From the NCBI GenBank assembly GCA_938003665.1, contig CALKYI010000329.1:1-13124 (forward strand): DNA of 13,124 nucleotides, read 5' to 3'. Position numbers and translations under genes: made by a program. The notes beneath the pieces were generated by a model, which saw only the letters and a program-made list of their open reading frames with translations, was not told where the DNA came from and searched no databases. Shown one piece after another: positions 1-5,118 of the stretch; position 1 is the stretch's first letter; every line of letters starts with the position of its first letter. Source of the stretch: an uncultured Flavobacteriales bacterium. GTDB lineage: Bacteria; Bacteroidota; Bacteroidia; Flavobacteriales_D; Sanyastnellaceae.

Positions 1-2
1 CC

Positions 3-1310
3 AACACGGACGACGCATCTTGTGATTACGCTGAAGAGGGTTACGACTGCGATGGCGTTTGCTTGAACGATGCGGACGGCGACGGTGTATGCGACGAGTT
101 TGAAATCGCAGGTTGCCAGGATGCTACGGCATGCAACTACGACGCAAATGCAACCGATGAGGATGGATCATGCACGTATGCCGATGCCGGTTACGATTGC
201 GACGGCAACTGCCTGAATGATGCAGACGGCGACGGTGTGTGCGACGAATTCGAAATCGCCGGATGTACGGACGCTGAAGCGTGCAACTACGACGCTGATG
301 CCACCGACGACAACGGATCATGCACTTATGCTGAAGAAGGCTATGACTGCGATGGCAACTGCCTGAACGACGCGGACGGTGACGGCGTGTGCGACGAATT
401 CGAAATTGCAGGCTGTCAGGACGAAGCAGCGTGTAACTACAACGCTGACGCCACAGACAGCGATGATTCATGCACGTACGCCGAAGAAGGCTACGACTGT
501 GAGGGCAACTGCCTGAACGACATGGACGGCGACGGTGTATGCGATGAATTCGAAATCGCCGGCTGCCAAGACGCCACGGCATGCAACTACAATGCGGATG
601 CGACTGATGCGGACGGATCTTGCACCTACGCCGAAGAAGGCTACGATTGTGATGGCAACTGCCTGAACGACGCAGACGGCGACGGTGTGTGCGATGAGTT
701 CGAAATCGAAGGCTGCACGGATGCAGAGGCTTGCAACTACGATGCGGATGCGACGGACGACAACGGTTCGTGCACGTACGCTGAAGCTGGTTATGATTGC
801 GACGGCAACTGCTTGAATGATGCTGACGGTGACGGTGTATGCGACGAGTTTGAGATCGCTGGCTGTACCGATGCCGAAGCGTGCAACTACTCCGCCGACG
901 CTACGGACGACGACGGATCCTGCACCTACGCTGAAGAAGGCTATGACTGCGATGGCAACTGCCTCAACGACATGGACGGCGACGGTGTATGCGATGAATT
1001 CGAAATCGAAGGCTGTACGGACGCTGAAGCGTGCAACTACGACGCTGACGCTACGGATGACGACGGTTCTTGCACGTACGCTGAAGCTGGTTACGATTGC
1101 GATGGCAACTGCCTGAACGATGCAGACGGTGACGGCGTGTGCGATGAGTTCGAAGTGTTCGGATGTACGCATCCTGATGCGTGCAACTACGATGCGGACG
1201 CCACCGAAGACGACGGATCATGTGAATATGCTGACATGGGTTACGATTGCGACGGCAACTGCTTGAGCGACGTTGATGGTGACGGTGTATGCGATGAGTT
1301 CGAAGTGGCC
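3..1310 (+). repeat. 150-bp in-frame tandem repeat array (one partial and eight full units)
   Basis: Full units start at 111, 261, 411, 561, 711, 861, 1011 and 1161, exactly 150 bp apart, each encoding 50 residues; 3-110 is the end of a further unit. Units differ mainly at synonymous third positions (gac/gat, ggc/ggt, tgc/tgt) and at a few amino-acid sites, such as GCTDAEAC versus GCQDATAC and NDADG versus NDMDG. The unit at 1311 keeps only the first 24-residue half and is degenerate. The array continues leftwards beyond the window, so total copy number is unknown. Confidence 0.97.
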
Positions 1311-1886
1311 GGTTGTACGTACGCATCTGCTGCCAACTACGCCATGGGTGCTACCGACGATGATGGTTCTTGCCTCTTCGAAGGTTGCATGGACGACGAA
1401 GCATTCAACTTCAACGCCTATGCCAATGCGGGTGGTGATTGTGCAAGTGCACCAATTGCTGACTTCAACGGTGACGGCGTGGTACAGAACCAAGACTTGC
1501 TCGACTTCTTGTTGGCCTACGGCCAGACCGGTCCAGAATGGGGCGGCGTAGATTGGGTCCAGGAAGCGTGTAACGTTGTGGCAACTCCACTCGAAGACTT
1601 GTACACCCCGGTTGACTACTGCGCTGCAGACAGCCCAGCTGAGGTGTGCGCCGAGATGGGATGTACGTATCCATTGGCGAGCAACTACGATCCAGAAGCC
1701 ACCGTCGATAGCGGCGATTGTGTCTGGACGGGATGTACCGATGCGGAAGCACTCAATTACAACCCAGTAGCGAACCTCGAAGACGATACGTGTACGTACC
1801 AGATTTGCCCAGACTTCAATGGAGACGGACAAGTCCAAGCGCAAGATTTGCTTGACTTCTTGCTGGCTTGGGGTACGACGTACTAA
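3..1886 (+). CDS. Giant acidic Cys/Asp-rich repeat protein, secreted (C-terminal part, 5' end outside window)
   Basis: The frame is open to the left edge, so the N-terminus and signal peptide lie outside the window; a TTG at 63 is only an internal leucine. The visible 627 residues hold one partial and eight full 50-residue repeats, then degenerate 24-26-residue GCTD-type repeats, then two dockerin-like modules, the second ending at the stop codon. Each 50-residue unit has six cysteines and joins a GC-x-DAxACNYDADAT-x-DGSC half to a thrombospondin-3-like half with YDCDGNC and DxDGDGVCDEFE. The latter pattern is known to bind calcium. No lysine or arginine occurs in the visible protein, and only one histidine, so it is extremely acidic. 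I infer a calcium-dependent, disulfide-rich cell-surface or matrix protein. No type A or type B type IX sorting domain is visible at the C-terminus. Exact function unknown; it could be an adhesin or stalk-like surface protein. Confidence 0.9.
   Translation, partial: NTDDASCDYAEEGYDCDGVCLNDADGDGVCDEFEIAGCQDATACNYDANATDEDGSCTYADAGYDCDGNCLNDADGDGVCDEFEIAGCTDAEACNYDADATDDNGSCTYAEEGYDCDGNCLNDADGDGVCDEFEIAGCQDEAACNYNADATDSDDSCTYAEEGYDCEGNCLNDMDGDGVCDEFEIAGCQDATACNYNADATDADGSCTYAEEGYDCDGNCLNDADGDGVCDEFEIEGCTDAEACNYDADATDDNGSCTYAEAGYDCDGNCLNDADGDGVCDEFEIAGCTDAEACNYSADATDDDGSCTYAEEGYDCDGNCLNDMDGDGVCDEFEIEGCTDAEACNYDADATDDDGSCTYAEAGYDCDGNCLNDADGDGVCDEFEVFGCTHPDACNYDADATEDDGSCEYADMGYDCDGNCLSDVDGDGVCDEFEVAGCTYASAANYAMGATDDDGSCLFEGCMDDEAFNFNAYANAGGDCASAPIADFNGDGVVQNQDLLDFLLAYGQTGPEWGGVDWVQEACNVVATPLEDLYTPVDYCAADSPAEVCAEMGCTYPLASNYDPEATVDSGDCVWTGCTDAEALNYNPVANLEDDTCTYQICPDFNGDGQVQAQDLLDFLLAWGTTY
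1311..1460 (+). repeat. Degenerate GCTD-type repeats bridging the 150-bp array and the first dockerin-like module
   Basis: Two short in-frame relatives of the first half of the long unit lie here: GCTYASAANY (1311-1382, 24 residues) and GCMDDEAFNF (1383-1460, 26 residues). Two more, GCTYPLASNY (1659-1730) and GCTDAEALNY (1731-1805), lie between the two dockerin-like modules. They keep the leading Gly-Cys, the NY or NF pair and a later DxC, but lack the thrombospondin-3-like half. Confidence 0.85.
1461..1532 (+). other. Dockerin-like calcium-binding module, internal copy
   Basis: The segment encodes DFNGDGVVQNQD followed by DLLDFLLAYG. The D-x-N-x-D-G-x-V-x-x-x-D spacing is the EF-hand-like calcium loop of type I dockerins, followed by a short hydrophobic helix. 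A second copy closes the protein at 1806-1883. No cohesin is visible in the window, so a cellulosome-style role is not implied. Confidence 0.75.
1806..1883 (+). other. Dockerin-like calcium-binding module at the extreme C-terminus
   Basis: The last 26 residues begin CPDFNGDGQV and end DLLDFLLAWG plus three residues before the TAA. The motif closely resembles the last residues of the unrelated giant protein on the minus strand (8460-8543), which also starts with CP and ends DLLLFLSAFG plus a few residues. Strict terminal position in both suggests a sorting or attachment role; that is inference. Confidence 0.75.
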
Positions 1887-1908
1887 TCGAGCACAAAACA
1901 CACATTGC

Positions 1909-1945
1909 GGGCCGCCTTTCTTCTGAAGGGTGGCCCGTTTTGTTT
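1909..1945 (+). terminator. Rho-independent terminator of the acidic repeat gene
   Basis: A stem of about 12 bp, with two G:T wobbles, pairs 1909-1920 (GGGCCGCCTTTC) with 1925-1936 around the tetraloop TTCT and is followed by GTTTTGTTT. It starts 22 bp after the stop codon. The T-rich tail also contains the likely -33 element of the next gene's promoter. Confidence 0.88.
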
Positions 1946-1974
1946 GGGCGCATTTTGTAGCCGGAGTACTTTTG
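1943..1974 (+). promoter_or_regulatory. Bacteroidota-type sigma promoter (TTTG-N20-TAnnTTTG)
   Basis: TTTG at 1943-1946 and TACTTTTG at 1967-1974 are separated by 20 bp, matching the established Bacteroidota housekeeping consensus of TTTG, a spacer of about 17-23 bp, and TAnnTTTG. Transcription would start a few bases after 1974, leaving only about 10 untranslated bases before the ATG at 1992. The leader contains AACGAGAAAG, A-rich as is usual in this phylum, with no strong Shine-Dalgarno sequence. Confidence 0.75.
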
Positions 1975-1991
1975 CCCAAAACGAGAAAGCC

Positions 1992-3194
1992 ATGATAAAA
2001 GGTCTAAAGGGTGTCGCGTTGGTCGGAATGTTGGGGATGGCGTTTGTCGCCGGGGCGCAGGCTTACCTGCATCAAGTCTTCGTTTTGAACGAAGGGTGGT
2101 CCGATTGGCAAACAGGTGAGGTTTTGGTACAGCCGACCTTGGGCGTTTCCGATCCTGCCCTCAACGTATATGAGACCGTGGCGTCTATCGAGGGTGCCGG
2201 TTTCATTTCTGATGCCATCCTCGCCGACGGTATGCTGTACGTGGCTGCAGACGGTCAGCTACTCAAATACGACGCCGATTCCTATGAATTGCTTGCAACC
2301 GCTGAAGTCACGGGCGCACGCCAACTGGCTGAACGAGATGGCATGATTTACGTCACGCGCGGTGATGTGGACGAGTTCGGCATGAACTTGCCGCTTGATT
2401 CCTACCTGCAGTGGTTTCACGCTGACGATTTGACGTGGGCCGGCGAGTTGAACACGGCCAACGGTCCAGCTTACGCGACGGAAGGGTTGGCGTGGTCCGG
2501 TGACCGCTTGTACATTGCCGTGAACAACGCCTTTGATTGGGGCAACGAGGTTGGCTACGTCGGCGAGTGGGATTCGACCACGGATGCCTACACGGAGTTT
2601 GACTTGGGAGCGGAGGGCAAAAACCCCAATCGATTATTTGCAGAAAACGGTCAAATCATCACGGTCAACAACCGCGACTACGGCTCCGCTTCGCTGAGCG
2701 AGGTCATATCCGGCGCAGGCACTGTGCAGACCCATGTTGTTGCCGATGCGACCGCGGGGTGCTTGGCAGCAGCCGTGTTCCAAGGCGAATTGAAATACCA
2801 AATTACTGGTGAAAACGCCGTGCGTACTTCTGCGCTGGACGGCTTGGACGATTCCAGCACCTGGTTGGCCGAAGCTCCAGCTTTCTACGGCGCGGCCATT
2901 GATCCGGTGAGCGGTCACTGGTACGGTTCGGTCACGGATTACACCACTTACGGTCTCGTCGAGATTCGAGAAGAAAATGGCAACCTGGTGAGCAGCTTCG
3001 ACTGCGGCGTGAGCCCCGGCGTTATCTGCATGGACGTTCGAAATGCAGCAAGTCTCATTGCCCCATCTGGCCAGAGCGATTTCCAAGCGACGCGTGTTTA
3101 TGATATCCTTGGCAAAACGCATCGCGACGCCCTCGGAGTTCCAAGCCTTGTACTTGACGAGCAAGGGAAGAAGCGATTTATCTTGATTCGCTGA
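1992..3194 (+). CDS. Secreted beta-propeller-like protein (DUF5074/YncE-like) with a type IX sorting-like tail
   Basis: The 400-residue protein starts at ATG 1992. The frame extends upstream to 1905, but those codons run through the terminator and promoter, and the ATG gives a good signal peptide (residues 1-24, ending AGAQA). The mature part opens with HQVFVLNEG, typical of DUF5074 propellers, and continues with repeated blade-like strands such as ADGMLYVAADGQLLKYD, DGMIYVTRGD and GDRLYIAVNNAFDWG. The last 32 residues, beginning VYDILGK and ending KKRFILIR, resemble the end of type A sorting domains (TIGR04183), though the usual PNP start is missing. I infer export through the type IX system and a surface ligand-binding or structural role. 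No enzyme motif is seen. It is transcribed alone or with the next plus-strand gene; no clear terminator follows. Confidence 0.85.
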   Translation: MIKGLKGVALVGMLGMAFVAGAQAYLHQVFVLNEGWSDWQTGEVLVQPTLGVSDPALNVYETVASIEGAGFISDAILADGMLYVAADGQLLKYDADSYELLATAEVTGARQLAERDGMIYVTRGDVDEFGMNLPLDSYLQWFHADDLTWAGELNTANGPAYATEGLAWSGDRLYIAVNNAFDWGNEVGYVGEWDSTTDAYTEFDLGAEGKNPNRLFAENGQIITVNNRDYGSASLSEVISGAGTVQTHVVADATAGCLAAAVFQGELKYQITGENAVRTSALDGLDDSSTWLAEAPAFYGAAIDPVSGHWYGSVTDYTTYGLVEIREENGNLVSSFDCGVSPGVICMDVRNAASLIAPSGQSDFQATRVYDILGKTHRDALGVPSLVLDEQGKKRFILIR

Positions 3195-3279
3195 CAGTGC
3201 GCCTCGGCTTCAAGAATTGGTAAGGCTAAGAAAACATTTCGTTCACTTCTGGCTTCGTGCATGGACCTAATATTGGACC

Positions 3280-4059
3280 ATGAACTTGGGGCTTGTGCAG
3301 AATGTATGCCGAAAGGCGGTGGTTGTGGGTGCCAAATGTGCAGATCGTTACCGCGATTCTATACGCACCGCACTTGAGAGCGAAAATCCCATAAAGGCAC
3401 TGAGGCCGATAGAGGACTTGGTTTTGCATACCATGCAAGCCAAAATCGCCAGTTTAATCCAAGGCGACCTCACAGAGGAGCAAGGCCACTACCGGATCCA
3501 AAGTGGGAATGATGTGTTTTTGTTGATTCCATTGTTGAATCCATACAATGCCCGGCTAAAGTCTCGTTCGGTCGGGGCCGTCTGCACGTACCACAATGAA
3601 TCCAAGCATCCGGGATCCACGCCGGAAGTGGCTGCAGCATTCTTAGGAAGGGAGATCGGCGTGATGCATGGACGCCGAGGCGAACACGTACTTCGTGCTA
3701 ATTACCGAATACTCCGGAAGCACTTGGTTCGGGAGCCATCGCAATTGGTCAACTTCAAGGTGGGTGTGGGGACAGAAGAAGACTGGCAAGCCGTCCCTTT
3801 GGGCATCAAGCAAATTTTGATGGATGCGAATCAGCGTCCGGTGATCGGTTCACCCTTGCGTGTGTTGTGCGCTTTGGCTAAAGGCCAGTTGGATTCCGCG
3901 GTATTCCATACTACGAACCCCTTGCTTCGCCAGGTGGTGGCATTCTTTCTATATCAAGCGAAGGTGGAGCAGCATGAGGTTGAGCTTGACGGTCAGCACA
4001 TCCCCGTACATGGTGCTGTGCTCCCTGTATCAGATCCAGCAGTCGAGCTGGCGTCCTAA
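3280..4059 (+). CDS. Inositol monophosphatase-family-like protein lacking catalytic metal ligands (probable pseudoenzyme)
   Basis: This 259-residue protein has the length of inositol monophosphatases and shows their landmarks in the expected places: an N-terminal helix ending VGAKCAD, LTEEQG at 64-69 (family EE.G), VFLLIPLLNPYN at 79-90 aligning with the family W-V-I-D-P-x-D-G-T-x-N, and GSPLRVLCALAKGQLDSAVF at 190-209 aligning with the GS..L.LCYVA.G..DA stretch. NPLLRQVV at 213-220 aligns with the family WD.AAG and precedes ELDGQ. The first two aspartates become Ile83 and Leu86, and the third becomes Leu216, so metal-dependent phosphatase activity should be lost while one or both glutamates of the EE pair remain. 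Cytosolic; no signal peptide. ATG 3280 is the first start after an in-frame TAA at 3268. The assignment rests on alignment by eye. The gene converges on the lipoprotein gene with 50 bp between them. Confidence 0.8.
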   Translation: MNLGLVQNVCRKAVVVGAKCADRYRDSIRTALESENPIKALRPIEDLVLHTMQAKIASLIQGDLTEEQGHYRIQSGNDVFLLIPLLNPYNARLKSRSVGAVCTYHNESKHPGSTPEVAAAFLGREIGVMHGRRGEHVLRANYRILRKHLVREPSQLVNFKVGVGTEEDWQAVPLGIKQILMDANQRPVIGSPLRVLCALAKGQLDSAVFHTTNPLLRQVVAFFLYQAKVEQHEVELDGQHIPVHGAVLPVSDPAVELAS

Positions 4060-4109
4060 TGACCGTTTGGCCGACCGTCTAGGCCACCGGAATTAATGAT
4101 CGGTCCAGT

Positions 4110-5117
4110 TCAGTTGACTTGCTCGAAACGAAGCAAGTAGGAGTAATCGTAGATGTCTTCACCATCGTATTCGCGAAACTGGTAAGCCTGCAAATCGTCC
4201 AATTCCAATTCCAAGATTTTCCAGTAAATACTGAGCTCCTTGAGCTCGTCGTTGTACGTTTCGGTGAGGGTGATTCCAAGGTTGTCCTCGATGTAGGCGA
4301 GTACTTCAGCAGCATCGCTTGATGCAGCGAGTATGCCGAGAAATATGTCAACAGTGATTCCAAACGCATCAAATAGGGCATTGGCGAGATTGGGGTCGTC
4401 CCAACCGGTTACCTCGGCGCCCACCTCTTCATACGTTAACTCAACGCCATACTCGTCGAGCATGCCGGCAATGATTCCGTCAATGTCATCCGCCGACTCA
4501 ATCAGTCCCTCCGAAATGAGGTCATCGATGAAATCTCCCATCACACCAGTCACGTCATCCCCGATGGCATAGTCAAAAAAGGCGCCACCGCCCGTGTACG
4601 TGAAGGCGGTATACGACGACATGAGTTGAAGAGCGAGGTTCCATACATCATCCGTGATGTCCACGTAGGTTCCTGCCTCAAAAATGAAGGTATCGGGAAG
4701 CATCAGCGATTCCGCGTACGTACTGTGCAGGTCGTTCTGGTTGATTCCGGCGTAATCCAAGTAAAAGGGACCAACCGTTTCCATATTGCTGACCTCGAGC
4801 AAAAGGATGGATGCATCTTCGTTGAATGACCACTCGCCTTCGTAGGTGAGCTCTTCGCCTTCGTTGAATACCGTCACCGAGGCATCGTCACGGAATTCAA
4901 CGTCCAACCGGAGGTTATTCGATCCGAGCAACTCCGTCATGTTGGTGTCCGCTTCCACGCCAACTTCCTGTACACGAACGGATTCCCACGAGCCTAGTAT
5001 CCTCTTTTCCGGAGACCGAAGGTGGAACAATGAGCCGTCCTGGTCGTACTTGGTACAACCGCAGAATACGAATGCCGAGGCGAGGCATGTCAAGAGGGCA
5101 GAGGAGTAATTCTTCAT
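4110..5117 (-). CDS. Outer-membrane lipoprotein with split lipocalin-like domain, partner of the TonB receptor
   Basis: The 335-residue protein begins with a lipoprotein signal MKNYSSALLTCLASAF and an FCGC lipobox, so Cys21 is the likely lipidated residue. The frame extends upstream to 5180, but that would overlap the receptor gene and place the signal peptide internally, so ATG 5117 is chosen. Residues 36-44 (PEKRILGSW) and the following alternating strands look like the start of the lipocalin-like lipoproteins of Bacteroidota. The final strands (YWKILELELDDLQ, then YSYLLRFEQ) look like the end of the same domain. About 180 acidic, largely helical-looking residues (for example FIDDLISEGLIESADDIDG) sit between them. 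Its start lies one base after the receptor stop (TAA-C-ATG), which implies translational coupling and a shared role at the outer membrane. Ligand unknown. Confidence 0.88.
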   Translation of the reverse strand: MKNYSSALLTCLASAFVFCGCTKYDQDGSLFHLRSPEKRILGSWESVRVQEVGVEADTNMTELLGSNNLRLDVEFRDDASVTVFNEGEELTYEGEWSFNEDASILLLEVSNMETVGPFYLDYAGINQNDLHSTYAESLMLPDTFIFEAGTYVDITDDVWNLALQLMSSYTAFTYTGGGAFFDYAIGDDVTGVMGDFIDDLISEGLIESADDIDGIIAGMLDEYGVELTYEEVGAEVTGWDDPNLANALFDAFGITVDIFLGILAASSDAAEVLAYIEDNLGITLTETYNDELKELSIYWKILELELDDLQAYQFREYDGEDIYDYSYLLRFEQVN

Positions 5118-5118
5118 G

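Noticed and set aside
468..1172. 234-codon antisense open frame on the minus strand within the acidic repeat gene
   Set aside because: It mirrors the 150-bp repeat register and arises from the GAC/GAT/GGC-rich codons of the real gene. It has no independent start signal, and its translation is a low-complexity Val/Ala/Ile repeat.
1461..1883. Cellulosome-type dockerin and cohesin system
   Set aside because: The calcium-loop pattern fits, but no cohesin, scaffoldin or glycoside hydrolase is present in the window, and the modules are not in the classical paired arrangement.
1905..1991. Longer start for the propeller protein at 1905
   Set aside because: The extra codons run through a terminator hairpin and a consensus promoter and would bury the signal peptide.
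2634..3164. 176-codon antisense open frame within the propeller gene
   Set aside because: No recognisable protein features and fully contained in a gene with signal peptide, promoter and family similarity on the other strand.
3268..3275. TAATATTG as a promoter -7 element directly before the phosphatase-like gene
   Set aside because: One mismatch to TAnnTTTG, no TTTG at the right distance upstream, and it would give a nearly leaderless message; too weak to annotate.
4060..4109. Possible bidirectional terminator between the convergent genes
   Set aside because: Short inverted repeats exist (TGGCC/GGCCA with a 9-base loop; GACCG/CGGTC), but there is no T-run on either strand, so no terminator can be supported.
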